Positions 33,669 through 42,117 of a stretch of 64,000 bases of DNA are shown here, in pieces (position 1 is the stretch's first letter; each line of letters begins with the position of its first letter). The position numbers and the translations under genes are program-made. The notes beneath the pieces are model-generated. The model was not told the origin of the DNA, ran no database searches, and saw nothing but the letters and a program-made list of their open reading frames with translations. Source of the stretch: Flavobacteriaceae bacterium (GTDB lineage Bacteria; Bacteroidota; Bacteroidia; Flavobacteriales; Flavobacteriaceae); contig JANRDC010000004.1 of the NCBI GenBank assembly GCA_030726725.1, positions 124,001 to 188,000 on the forward strand, in the 5' to 3' direction.

Positions 33669-35419
33669 AATCCAATGAATTTAGCGAGGGTAGTAAAATA
33701 ATCTTTAAGGGTTTGGTCGTTTGTCTTGGGATCGGTAAATACTTCCAGCAATTGAGGGCGTGTACTGGGCCCTAGCCACTGCTGAACAGCACGGGAGAAT
33801 TCCATTGCATCGCGAGCGCTCAAGTATCCGATGTGGTAAGCGGCACAGAGGGTATCGGCACTTCTTTGGTGAGCTGTTTCCACATGTTGGGTGAATCCAG
33901 GCATGTCGATCGCTTGGGGCAGAATCCTGAAGATACCTCCACCTCCATTATTGACCAATAAAATCCTAAAATCAGGACGCAACACATCGTTCCACCACGC
34001 ATTGCTGTCGTAGAAAAAGCTTAAATCTCCTGTCACCAAAATAGTGGGGTTTTCACTGACCAGCGCGGCACCCACCGCCGTGGAGCTACTGCCTTCAATT
34101 CCGCTGGTACCGCGATTGCAATAAGCGGTAATATGTTTTGGTTGTTGAATCAGTTGGGCGTATCGAATCACTGAACTATTGGCCCACTGTAGCGTATATG
34201 GCCGATCCAAGGACTGCATGAGTTGATGGTATACCCAAAAATCAGAAAAAGGCATTTGGGCGCGATAGTCTATCGCTACTCGAGTCATTCCCGTATAGCG
34301 CTCTTGCCAAATAGCCCCATAGCTACTCGTTGGTTGGTGAGCTATCTTAATCCATCGATCCACCAAATCCTCTACTGGAATCGGCAGAGTCTGGACGCCG
34401 CAAAAATAGGTGTCAAATGCAGGTGTTTCACCCAGGTGCCAATGATGTTTCGGCGCATGGGTACGCAAAAACTGTTTGATTTTTTTTGAAACTACAGGTC
34501 CTCCCCAGGTGATCAAAAGATCCGGCTGTAAATCTGTCATCAGGGCAGCGGATTGATCGCTGATTTCTATAGGGCCGATGAACTGATCGATGGAAGCTAT
34601 CACCTTGGGATGATGAATATTTGAGGTGTTTTCAGTAAACACCAATACATGGGGCTGTTCGGCCAACCAATCCACGGCAGTTTGATGAGTTGCTCCCTGT
34701 AAGTCTACACCCACCAATACCATGACTCTGGCGGATTGTTGCCACACCGATTGAAACTGGTCCCAGTGATCCGCTAGTTCAATGGATTTACGGGCTGCAG
34801 AAGAAGACAGAATCAACGGTTCTGTCGTAGTTTGTGTGGCGTAAAGAGGTTCTTCAAAAGGAAGATTCAAATGCACCGGTCCCCGAGACTGAAACAACAC
34901 GGCAAATGCTTGCTCAAATACCTTTTGTTGGGCTTCAAGCGTTTGGGTTGAATTTTGATCGATCGACTGGTTAATTTTTTCCCGATACCACTTGGGCAAA
35001 GCGTCATCATCCATGGGAAGGGTCGCGGAAAAACGTATATGGGGCCCAAAAAAATGATCCTGAACAATGGTTTGTCCATCTGCGCGCTCCCACATATAAG
35101 GTGGGCGATCTGCTGAGAGGACCAAAAGTGGAATATTGCTGTAATGGGCTTCAAGCACAGCTGGATAGTAGTTGGCCAGCGCAGATCCTGAAGTACAGAC
35201 TAGGGCGGCTGGTTGTTGGCTTACTTGAGCCATACCTAGAGCGATAAACCCCGCACTGCGTTCATCGACCACCTGGACACAGGTGAAAAATGGATCCTGA
35301 CTAAAACCCAACAACAACGGCGCATTGCGGGATCCAGGGGACAAAACGATGCGTTGGATGCCAAAGGCCTTGCAGTAAGCAACCGCCCATCTGGCCAATG
35401 CAATTTTGGGGTACAGCAT
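33665..35419 (-). CDS. menD: SEPHCHC synthase (2-succinyl-5-enolpyruvyl-6-hydroxy-3-cyclohexene-1-carboxylate synthase)
   Basis: A 584-residue thiamine diphosphate enzyme combining isochorismate with 2-oxoglutarate. N-terminal PYR domain with IQRIVLSPGSRNAPL, VDERSAGFIALGMA (catalytic Glu region) and CTSGSALANYYPAVLEA; central domain; C-terminal PP domain with NRGTSGIEGSSSTAVGAAL, and TGDLSFFYDSNAWW / LLVNNGGGGIFRILP, the ThDP-binding GDLS...NNGGG pattern. ATG 35419 is chosen because a textbook promoter (TTG-N21-TACTTTTG) lies just in front of it; the longer frame to 35455 begins with TTG inside the promoter region. It is coupled to the CvfB-like gene by ATGA. Confidence 0.94.
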   Translation of the reverse strand: MLYPKIALARWAVAYCKAFGIQRIVLSPGSRNAPLLLGFSQDPFFTCVQVVDERSAGFIALGMAQVSQQPAALVCTSGSALANYYPAVLEAHYSNIPLLVLSADRPPYMWERADGQTIVQDHFFGPHIRFSATLPMDDDALPKWYREKINQSIDQNSTQTLEAQQKVFEQAFAVLFQSRGPVHLNLPFEEPLYATQTTTEPLILSSSAARKSIELADHWDQFQSVWQQSARVMVLVGVDLQGATHQTAVDWLAEQPHVLVFTENTSNIHHPKVIASIDQFIGPIEISDQSAALMTDLQPDLLITWGGPVVSKKIKQFLRTHAPKHHWHLGETPAFDTYFCGVQTLPIPVEDLVDRWIKIAHQPTSSYGAIWQERYTGMTRVAIDYRAQMPFSDFWVYHQLMQSLDRPYTLQWANSSVIRYAQLIQQPKHITAYCNRGTSGIEGSSSTAVGAALVSENPTILVTGDLSFFYDSNAWWNDVLRPDFRILLVNNGGGGIFRILPQAIDMPGFTQHVETAHQRSADTLCAAYHIGYLSARDAMEFSRAVQQWLGPSTRPQLLEVFTDPKTNDQTLKDYFTTLAKFIGL

Positions 35420-35423
35420 GACG

Positions 35424-35431
35424 CAAAAGTA
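35424..35431 (-). promoter_or_regulatory. Internal men operon promoter before menD, 4 nt from ATG
   Basis: Minus strand TTG-N21-TACTTTTG, a textbook Bacteroidota promoter, in the 52-bp gap between menF and menD. Only CGTC separates it from the menD ATG, so transcription is predicted to begin at or next to the A of ATG. Confidence 0.65.
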
Positions 35432-35471
35432 GGCATCAAACGCTGGTTTTCCCAAGTTTTAAGGGATAATT

Positions 35472-36533
35472 TTATTCGAGCAGCCGGGCCAATACCCGGG
35501 CCTTGGCTTGGGTCTCCTCCCATTCTTTATCCGGATGTGAACCCGCCACAATCCCACCGCCGACATAGAGGGTCACGCAATCATCTTGCCAAGACAAACA
35601 CCTCAGGGTGACATATAAATCAGCCTGAACCTCGTCGGATTCATCTGCGTCAATCCATCCGAGATAGCCCGCATAAAAACCTCGACCTTTTGGCTCTAAA
35701 TCCCTAATCAATTCCAAGGCCTTCAGTTTAGGTGTTCCACCAATGGCTGGGCTGGGGTGTAAAGCGTTGACAATCGTCTTTAAGTCCATCCCATTTCGGT
35801 CCGCACTGATGGTCTGGTTTAGATGAAACAATGGCCCGGCCTGAACTGTGGCTACTGGGCTGATTGAAGGTAATAACCCTAATTTTTGCAGGGATTGCTC
35901 GATATCACGGGTCACCCACTGTTGTTCTTGAATTTCTTTATCCCCCCATACCACCTCGTTGAGAGACGGTGCAGTTACGGTACCCGCCAACGCGACTGTT
36001 TCCAAATTTTGCGACTCAGTGCGCAACAAACGCTCTGGAGTGGCACACATCCAAACCCCAACCTTGGGATGCGACCAAACAACCACCATGGCAGCGGGGT
36101 AAGCGTGTAGCATTCGCTTAAAAAGCAACCAAAAGTCAAATGCGCCAGCAAAATCAATGGATCTAGCCACAACAACTTTGGACAAATCTTGTGCTTCAAT
36201 GGACTGAAGTGCTTTGCGCACCTGAGCTGCGTGATCGTCTCGCCCTTGGTCGCTCAACTTTATTTGGCTGGTGGGTTTTGATGGGTCCCCGAGCTCAAAT
36301 CTAAGAGCCACCCACTGTAGATCAGGTCTAAAAAACACCGATGGTTGAGCCGCTTCATCAAAAGGAGCTGCGACAAAACCTGTGGTACAAAAATCAGGGA
36401 CTAACCACTCGTCGGTGGACTGCAACACCAATTGCACCTCGTTTTGGTGGGGCATAGAAAAACAAGCCCAGGGCAAATGTTGCCCTCTGTGCTTTTCTAA
36501 TGCCATTTCAAGTGGTGTTTTTTTGGAGGACAT
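35472..36533 (-). CDS. menF: Isochorismate synthase, MenF-like chorismate-binding enzyme
   Basis: A 353-residue chorismate-utilising enzyme converting chorismate to isochorismate, the first committed step of menaquinone synthesis. Seen: KVVVARSIDF (about residue 118), GVWMCATPERLL, TVALAGTVTAPS (about 190-200), HPSPAIGGTPKLKALELI (about 285-300, with the conserved catalytic region) and GFYAGYLGWID. Length is short of the E. coli MenF (431) but usual for Bacteroidota. Salicylate synthase or anthranilate synthase I are relatives; operon position decides for MenF. ATG 36533 overlaps the thioesterase stop by one base (TAATG). Confidence 0.9.
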   Translation of the reverse strand: MSSKKTPLEMALEKHRGQHLPWACFSMPHQNEVQLVLQSTDEWLVPDFCTTGFVAAPFDEAAQPSVFFRPDLQWVALRFELGDPSKPTSQIKLSDQGRDDHAAQVRKALQSIEAQDLSKVVVARSIDFAGAFDFWLLFKRMLHAYPAAMVVVWSHPKVGVWMCATPERLLRTESQNLETVALAGTVTAPSLNEVVWGDKEIQEQQWVTRDIEQSLQKLGLLPSISPVATVQAGPLFHLNQTISADRNGMDLKTIVNALHPSPAIGGTPKLKALELIRDLEPKGRGFYAGYLGWIDADESDEVQADLYVTLRCLSWQDDCVTLYVGGGIVAGSHPDKEWEETQAKARVLARLLE

Positions 36534-36955
36534 TATTTTTTCGGCAGACTTAGTGTCGTTAATTTACAGGACGAAATCAGTGCACCTGATTCATCTGACA
36601 GATCAATTTTCCAGAGCTGCATCGTCCTTCCGGGATGAATTAATTGAGCGACAGCATATACGTAGCCTTCTCGCATACTCTTGACGTGGTTGGCAGATAT
36701 TTCTATACCGCGGACCACAGCGTTTTGGGTGTCTAAAAAAATATGGACAGCTGCAGATCCAATACTTTCAGCCAGAGCTACCATAGCGCCCCCGTGCAAC
36801 ACCCCATCCGGCTGATGGACCCTAGGGTTAACCGGCATGCGCCCAGTCAGTGTTTTAGCGGTTAAATCAACCGCAGTATATTCGATAGACAGGGTCTCCA
36901 TCAATGTGTTTGGGCAACGTTTATTGCACTGCGCCAGTATTTCTTCTTGAGTCAT
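36533..36955 (-). CDS. menI: PaaI-type hotdog thioesterase, probable DHNA-CoA thioesterase
   Basis: A 140-residue hotdog-fold protein. HQPDGVLHGGAMVALAESIG (about residues 47-66) is the diagnostic active-site helix, with Asp/Glu63 as likely general base region; RGIEISANHVKSMREG follows. It closely resembles YdiI/MenI, which releases 1,4-dihydroxy-2-naphthoate from DHNA-CoA. As the first gene of an operon with menF, menD, menA, menC and menE, that role is the natural reading. A different acyl-CoA substrate remains possible. It is preceded by a TTTG-N19-TAATTTCG promoter and by the dnaK terminator. Confidence 0.82.
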   Translation of the reverse strand: MTQEEILAQCNKRCPNTLMETLSIEYTAVDLTAKTLTGRMPVNPRVHQPDGVLHGGAMVALAESIGSAAVHIFLDTQNAVVRGIEISANHVKSMREGYVYAVAQLIHPGRTMQLWKIDLSDESGALISSCKLTTLSLPKK

Positions 36956-36976
36956 GATCTTGGTATTGTTGTGTTT

Positions 36977-36984
36977 CGAAATTA
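36977..36984 (-). promoter_or_regulatory. Main men operon promoter (TTTG-N19-TAATTTCG)
   Basis: On the minus strand a TTTG at 37004-37007 is 19 bp from TAATTTCG, a one-base variant of TAnnTTTG. It lies about 22 nt before the menI ATG and just after the dnaK terminator. Confidence 0.5.
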
Positions 36985-37008
36985 CGCTTTTAAAGGCCTA
37001 AATCAAAC

Positions 37009-37036
37009 AAAAAAGGACGGCAAAGCCGTCCTTTTT
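37009..37036. terminator. dnaK terminator (bidirectional form)
   Basis: Perfect stem GGACGGC-AAA-GCCGTCC (37015-37031) with an A tract on the left and five T on the right. On the minus strand it lies just after dnaK and is followed by a T tract, so it can stop dnaK transcription before the men promoter. Confidence 0.9.
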
Positions 37037-37052
37037 CTGGTGTATTCACCTT

Positions 37053-38954
37053 TTATTTTACCTCTTCAAAATCTACATCCTCCACTTGGTCGCCAGCGCT
37101 TTCTGGGCCTGCCTGACCATCTGGTGCAGCTCCTGCTCCACCCTGAGCTTCTGCCTGCGCTTTGTACATTTCCTCGGAAGCGTTTTTCCAAGCCTCGTTA
37201 AGCGCGTCTAAAGCTGGAGTAATCTGAGCCAAATCCTTAGTTTCAAAGGCAGTTTTGAGCGTTGATAAAGCAGTCTCCACAGGAGCCTTTTTGTCTGCAG
37301 AAATCTTATCTCCAAACTCTTTGAGTTGTTTCTCGGTTTGGAAAATCATGCTGTCTGCCTCATTGAGTTTTTCAGCTGTTTCTTTAGCTTTTTTATCCGC
37401 CTCAGCATTGGCCTCAGCCTCAGCCTTCATGCGCTTGATTTCATCCTCGGTCAAACCTGAAGAAGCCTCAATGCGAATATCTTGTGTTTTGTTGGTCGCC
37501 TTATCTGTGGCAGACACCTTGATGATTCCATTGGCATCAATGTCAAAGGTCACCTCAATTTGCGGTACACCTCTTTGTGCTGGTGGAATACCATCCAAGT
37601 GGAATCTTCCAATGGTTTTGTTGTCTTGAGCCATGGGGCGCTCACCTTGAAGCACATGGATCTCCACAGAAGGTTGATTGTCCGCAGCGGTTGAAAACAC
37701 TTGAGATTTCTTGGTAGGAATCGTGGTGTTTGACTCGATCAACTTGGTCATTACCCCACCCATAGTTTCAATACCCAAAGAAAGCGGTGTCACATCGAGC
37801 AACAATACATCTTTTACATCTCCGGTCAATACACCTCCTTGAATCGCAGCACCTACCGCTACTACCTCATCGGGGTTCACACCCTTGGAAGGTTTTTTTC
37901 CGAAGAATTTCTCTACAGCCTCTTGAACAGCTGGGATACGGGTTGATCCACCCACCAAAATAATCTCATCGATATCGCTTTTGGATAATCCTGCAGCCTT
38001 TAATGCAGATTCGCAAGGCTTGATAGTGCGCTCAACCAAGGTTGAAATCAATTGCTCAAATTTGGCACGGGTTAATGTGCGCACCAAGTGCTTAGGTCCT
38101 GAGGCTGTTGCCGTGATATAGGGAAGGTTAATCTCGGTTTGCGAAGAAGAGGAAAGCTCAATTTTGGCTTTTTCAGCAGCCTCGCGCAAACGCTGAAGCG
38201 CCATAGCATCTTTGCGCAAATCCATAGATTCTTCCGCGTTGAACTCATCAGCCAACCAATCGATGATGGTCTGATCGACGTCATCACCACCTAGGTGAGT
38301 ATCTCCATCTGTGGCAAGCACCTCGAAAACACCATCTCCTAACTCAAGAATAGATACGTCATGAGTACCGCCTCCAAAGTCAAAAACCACAATTTTTTGG
38401 TCTGTGTGTTTTTTGTCCAACCCGTAGGCCAATGAGGCCGCAGTTGGCTCATTGATAATACGCTCTACTTTTAATCCAGCGATCTCCCCTGCTTCTTTGG
38501 TCGCCTGTCTTTGGGCGTCGTTAAAATATGCAGGCACTGTAATCACAGCTCTAGTCACTTCTTGTCCCAAGTAGTCTTCAGCTGTTTTTTTCATTTTTTG
38601 AAGAATCATCGCAGATAATTCTTGTGGTGTATACAAACGACCGTCAATGTCTACCCTCGGCGTATCGTTGTCTCCTTGGACCACTGTGTAAGGGACACGA
38701 CCCACTTCCTGTTTGGACTCCGAAAATTTGTTGCCCATGAATCTTTTAATCGAGTAGATCGTTTTATGAGGGTTGGTAACTGCTTGTCTTTTGGCAGCAT
38801 CCCCTACCTTGATTTCACCGCCTTCAACAAAAGCGATTACTGAAGGTGTCGTTCTTTTTCCTTCTGCATTTGGAATAACTACTGGTTCGTTGCCTTCCAT
38901 AACGGAAACACAAGAGTTGGTTGTTCCTAAGTCAATACCTATAATTTTGCTCAT
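37053..38954 (-). CDS. dnaK: Molecular chaperone DnaK (Hsp70)
   Basis: A 633-residue Hsp70. ATPase domain opens [20 protein letters not shown], with [35 protein letters not shown] and [16 protein letters not shown]; the substrate-binding domain has [17 protein letters not shown] and the linker; the C-terminus ends in the acidic [10 protein letters not shown], similar to the EEVK-type tails of bacterial DnaK. No dnaJ or grpE gene is adjacent. ATG 38954 is chosen because DnaK proteins start there; the extended frame to 39029 adds 25 unrelated residues. No CIRCE element or clear heat-shock promoter was recognised upstream. Confidence 0.97.
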   Translation of the reverse strand: MSKIIGIDLGTTNSCVSVMEGNEPVVIPNAEGKRTTPSVIAFVEGGEIKVGDAAKRQAVTNPHKTIYSIKRFMGNKFSESKQEVGRVPYTVVQGDNDTPRVDIDGRLYTPQELSAMILQKMKKTAEDYLGQEVTRAVITVPAYFNDAQRQATKEAGEIAGLKVERIINEPTAASLAYGLDKKHTDQKIVVFDFGGGTHDVSILELGDGVFEVLATDGDTHLGGDDVDQTIIDWLADEFNAEESMDLRKDAMALQRLREAAEKAKIELSSSSQTEINLPYITATASGPKHLVRTLTRAKFEQLISTLVERTIKPCESALKAAGLSKSDIDEIILVGGSTRIPAVQEAVEKFFGKKPSKGVNPDEVVAVGAAIQGGVLTGDVKDVLLLDVTPLSLGIETMGGVMTKLIESNTTIPTKKSQVFSTAADNQPSVEIHVLQGERPMAQDNKTIGRFHLDGIPPAQRGVPQIEVTFDIDANGIIKVSATDKATNKTQDIRIEASSGLTEDEIKRMKAEAEANAEADKKAKETAEKLNEADSMIFQTEKQLKEFGDKISADKKAPVETALSTLKTAFETKDLAQITPALDALNEAWKNASEEMYKAQAEAQGGAGAAPDGQAGPESAGDQVEDVDFEEVK

Positions 38955-39093
38955 AACAGTTGTATTAAGTGTGATTACTCCCCTAAAAGCAAGGTTTGTG
39001 CCATGGATGAAAACATGACAAGCTGACATATTATTGACAGATAATTACGTTTTTCCGAGGCATCATCTGCTTGTTCCGCTGCTCACATTGACG

Positions 39094-39101
39094 TATATTC
39101 G
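39094..39101 (+). promoter_or_regulatory. Promoter of sdaA (TTG-N20-TATATTCG)
   Basis: TTG (39071-39073), 20 nt, then TATATTCG, one base from TAnnTTTG, 21 nt before the sdaA ATG. The same TTCG variant occurs at the men operon promoter. Confidence 0.5.
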
Positions 39102-39122
39102 TGGGACAATAGCACTGATATT

Positions 39123-40544
39123 ATGGAATACATCCGCGTTTTTGATATGCTTAAAATCGGTGTAGGCCCCTCTAGTTCCCATACCCTAGGTCCTTGGCGA
39201 AGTGCGCAAAAGTTCACCCAACACCTGCTCGAACAAAACTACCGAGCGCGGATATCCCAGATACAAGTTCACCTTTATGGATCACTGGCACTCACTGGAA
39301 AAGGACACGCCACAGATAAAGCAATTCTGTTGGGATTGGGCGGATGGGATCCGGTAACTATTCAAGCAGAGGAGATTGAAGCAGCACTGCACCAAATGCA
39401 CCACAACAAGCAAGTGATGTTGTGGGGGGTGCAACCCATCCCATTTGACCTAGACAAAGACCTATTCTTTCAAAAAACTTTTTTGGACTACCATCCCAAT
39501 GGATTGACATTTACTGCTTATGAAGCAGGAAAAGTCCTGACACAGCAAACCTATTTTTCTGTAGGAGGTGGATTTATTGTTCAAGAGCATCTCACAGAAC
39601 ACCAAAACAACACCTCCTTGCCTCAAGTGCCTTTCCCGTACAGCAGCGGCGAAGCACTTTTGGCCCACTGCAGAAAACAAGGTGCCTCAATCGCCCAAAT
39701 AGCCATGGCCAATGAGTCTGTGTTCAATACACCTGAGGAAATAGATGAGCAAATTCGGGCGATTTGGCAGGTAATGCGCGACTCAGCCTATGAAGGATGT
39801 CACAGCGAGGGCGTGTTACCCGGTGGATTGGCCGTTAAACGCAGAGCCTTCCACCTGCACCAATTGCTGATTAAGGACACCCCCTACACTGGGGTTGAAG
39901 ATTGGATTTCCGCGATTAGATCTACCGAAATTAAATTTAAAGAAATACTCAAATGGGTGAGCTGTATTGCCTTAAGCATCAATGAAGTAAATGCTGCCAT
40001 GGGCAAGGTTGTCACCGCGCCAACCAACGGAAGTGCTGGCGTGATACCCGCTGTGCTTTTCTACTATTTAGTCATTGACAACCACGACGCAAACCTGGAT
40101 GAAATCAAAGAATTTTTACTGGTCTCAGCGACCATAGGCAGCATCTTTAAACAAGGGGCTACCATTTCAGCTGCCTTAGGTGGGTGTCAGGCAGAGATTG
40201 GTGTTTCTGCCGCAATGGCAGCAGCTGGACTGACCTCTGTCTCCGGAGGATCGCCTCAGCAAGTGCTCATGGCTGCTGAAATCGCGATGGAACACCACCT
40301 GGGACTCACCTGCGACCCTATTCAAGGATTGGTTCAAATCCCCTGTATTGAGCGCAATTCTATGGGGGCCATTAAAGCGATTAACGCCGCAACATTGGCC
40401 TTAGATGCAGACCCTAGCGATGCCAAAATCTCTTTGGATGCCGTGGTAAAAACCATGTGGGAAACCGCTTTAGACATGAATGCTAATTACAAAGAAACAT
40501 CCACAGCTGGTCTTGCCCTCAGTGTAGGGTTGAGCGACTGCTGA
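39123..40544 (+). CDS. sdaA: L-serine ammonia-lyase (single-chain, Fe-S)
   Basis: A 473-residue serine dehydratase producing pyruvate and ammonia with a [4Fe-4S] cluster. N-terminal beta domain with FDMLKIGVGPSSSHTLGPWR (residues 6-25), then the alpha domain with APTNGSAGVIPAVLFYYLV, ALGGCQAEIGVSAAMAAAG (cluster cysteine near 356), LGLTCDPIQGLVQIPCIERN (two more cysteines, about 397 and 408) and MGAIKAINAATLAL. The fused single-chain layout is the SdaA/SdaB type, not the two-subunit form of firmicutes. It is followed by panB on the same strand, 44 bp later, with its own weak promoter-like TACCTTTA. Confidence 0.93.
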   Translation: MEYIRVFDMLKIGVGPSSSHTLGPWRSAQKFTQHLLEQNYRARISQIQVHLYGSLALTGKGHATDKAILLGLGGWDPVTIQAEEIEAALHQMHHNKQVMLWGVQPIPFDLDKDLFFQKTFLDYHPNGLTFTAYEAGKVLTQQTYFSVGGGFIVQEHLTEHQNNTSLPQVPFPYSSGEALLAHCRKQGASIAQIAMANESVFNTPEEIDEQIRAIWQVMRDSAYEGCHSEGVLPGGLAVKRRAFHLHQLLIKDTPYTGVEDWISAIRSTEIKFKEILKWVSCIALSINEVNAAMGKVVTAPTNGSAGVIPAVLFYYLVIDNHDANLDEIKEFLLVSATIGSIFKQGATISAALGGCQAEIGVSAAMAAAGLTSVSGGSPQQVLMAAEIAMEHHLGLTCDPIQGLVQIPCIERNSMGAIKAINAATLALDADPSDAKISLDAVVKTMWETALDMNANYKETSTAGLALSVGLSDC

Positions 40545-40588
40545 TTTGTTTTTCAAATATCCCTACCTTTAACCCCTAAACTTTAGCC

Positions 40589-41407
40589 ATGTCCGCAGCC
40601 ACACCTGAGCACAAGAAAGTGACCGTAAAAACCCTCAGCGATCTCAAGAAAAAAGGGGAGAAAATTTCTATGCTAACCGCCTATGACTTCACCATGGCCA
40701 AGATTGTTGACCACGCTCGAGTGGACGTAATTTTGGTAGGAGATTCAGCATCGAATGTAATGGCGGGACACGAGACCACTTTACCCATCACCCTAGATCA
40801 AATGATCTACCACGCCAGTGCTGTAGTTCGGGCTGTCGAAAGAGCGCTCGTCGTTGTTGATCTCCCTTTTGGCTATTATCAAAGCGATCCGAAAGAGGCG
40901 CTAAAATCTGCCATACGCATCATGAAGGAAAGCGGTGCTCACGCCGTAAAATTAGAGGGCGGTAAAGAAATCAAAGAATCGATTAAACGCATACTGCACG
41001 CGGGAATTCCAGTGATGGGACACTTGGGACTCACCCCGCAATCCATCTACAAATTTGGAACATATACGGTACGCGCCAAGGAAGAAGCCGAAGCATTGCG
41101 CCTGAAAGAAGACGCATTGCTGCTTCAAGAATTGGGATGTTTTGGTATGGTGATCGAAAAAGTACCCGCTGTATTGGCACAAGAAGTAGCGCAATCATTG
41201 GAGATGCCGGTCATCGGAATCGGCGCAGGCTCAGGAGTTGATGGACAAGTCTTGGTGATACACGATTTGTTAGGGATGACCCATGAATTTAACCCGAGAT
41301 TTTTAAGACGCTACATGAATTTATATCAAGACATGAGCCAAGCCATAGGCCAATACGTCGCTGATGTTAAATCAGTAGATTTCCCCAATGCACAAGAACA
41401 ATACTAA
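40589..41407 (+). CDS. panB: 3-Methyl-2-oxobutanoate hydroxymethyltransferase
   Basis: A 272-residue TIM-barrel enzyme, first in pantothenate synthesis: it adds a hydroxymethyl group from 5,10-methylene-THF to ketoisovalerate. Motifs: [33 protein letters not shown] (metal-binding Asp), [14 protein letters not shown] (about 119-132), [17 protein letters not shown] with catalytic Glu nearby, and [19 protein letters not shown]. All match PanB. The start at 40589 gives a short disordered N-terminus ([13 protein letters not shown]). panC and panD are not here. The RluA-type gene begins 2 bp after the stop. Confidence 0.95.
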   Translation: MSAATPEHKKVTVKTLSDLKKKGEKISMLTAYDFTMAKIVDHARVDVILVGDSASNVMAGHETTLPITLDQMIYHASAVVRAVERALVVVDLPFGYYQSDPKEALKSAIRIMKESGAHAVKLEGGKEIKESIKRILHAGIPVMGHLGLTPQSIYKFGTYTVRAKEEAEALRLKEDALLLQELGCFGMVIEKVPAVLAQEVAQSLEMPVIGIGAGSGVDGQVLVIHDLLGMTHEFNPRFLRRYMNLYQDMSQAIGQYVADVKSVDFPNAQEQY

Positions 41408-41409
41408 CC

Positions 41410-42117
41410 TTGTCTAGCTCTAACGAAACTAACTTACAGATACTTTATGAGGACAACCACTTGGTGGTGGTCAACAAGAGATCTGGCGACCTGGTGCAGG
41501 GTGACCAAACGGGTGATTTGCCCTTGGGCGAACACATTAAAGCCTGGATAAAAAAACGAGACCAAAAACCAGGAGCAGTATATTTAGGTGTGCCCCATCG
41601 ACTTGACCGTCCGACTACAGGCTTGGTGGTCTATGCAAAAAGCTCAAAAGCGCTGCCGAGACTCAATAAAATATTTGCCGAGAAACAGGCCCAAAAAACC
41701 TATTGGGCAATTGTTAAAAATCGACCTGAATCTCCCAGCGGAGAGCTGATCCACCATTTGCTGCGCAACACGAAGCAAAACAAATCCTACGCGCATATAA
41801 AACCTGTCCCAGAAGCTAAAATCGCCTCATTGAGCTACAAGACTTTGATTTCTTTGGATCGATACACTTTGCTGGAAATCGACCTGCATACGGGAAGACA
41901 TCACCAAATCAGAGCGCAGTTGGCTGCCATTGGATGTCCGATTAAAGGCGATTTAAAATACGGATTTGATCGATCAAATCCAGACGGAAGCATTTCTTTG
42001 CACGCCAGATCATTGGCCTTTGTTCACCCCGTACAACAAAAGCCGATCAAGATTACGGCTCCTGTGCCCGAAGAATCATTGTGGCGCGCATTTGCCGAGG
42101 CGCTTCAAGTCATTTGA
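41410..42117 (+). CDS. RluA-family pseudouridine synthase
   Basis: A 235-residue enzyme that isomerises uridine in rRNA or tRNA. The catalytic motif HRLDRPTTGLVVYAK (about residues 57-71) contains the conserved Asp; LLEIDLHTGRHHQIRAQLAA and GDLKYG complete the RluA core. No S4 domain precedes the catalytic domain, so it is a short RluA/RluC-type member. The start is TTG 41410, because no ATG or GTG occurs before the first conserved beta strand (LQILYEDNHLVVVNK); it lies 2 bp after panB. The rRNA target cannot be assigned. It overlaps the convergent MFS gene by 13 bp. Confidence 0.88.
   Translation: MSSSNETNLQILYEDNHLVVVNKRSGDLVQGDQTGDLPLGEHIKAWIKKRDQKPGAVYLGVPHRLDRPTTGLVVYAKSSKALPRLNKIFAEKQAQKTYWAIVKNRPESPSGELIHHLLRNTKQNKSYAHIKPVPEAKIASLSYKTLISLDRYTLLEIDLHTGRHHQIRAQLAAIGCPIKGDLKYGFDRSNPDGSISLHARSLAFVHPVQQKPIKITAPVPEESLWRAFAEALQVI

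Noticed and set aside
37255-37629. A 124-codon open frame on the plus strand opposite dnaK
   Set aside because: Shadow of the highly biased dnaK coding sequence; low-complexity Ser/Ala-rich translation.
38955-39053. Imperfect TTGTCATG...CATGGCACAA repeat upstream of dnaK as a heat-shock operator
   Set aside because: The arms differ by a 2-base insertion and do not match CIRCE or other known elements.
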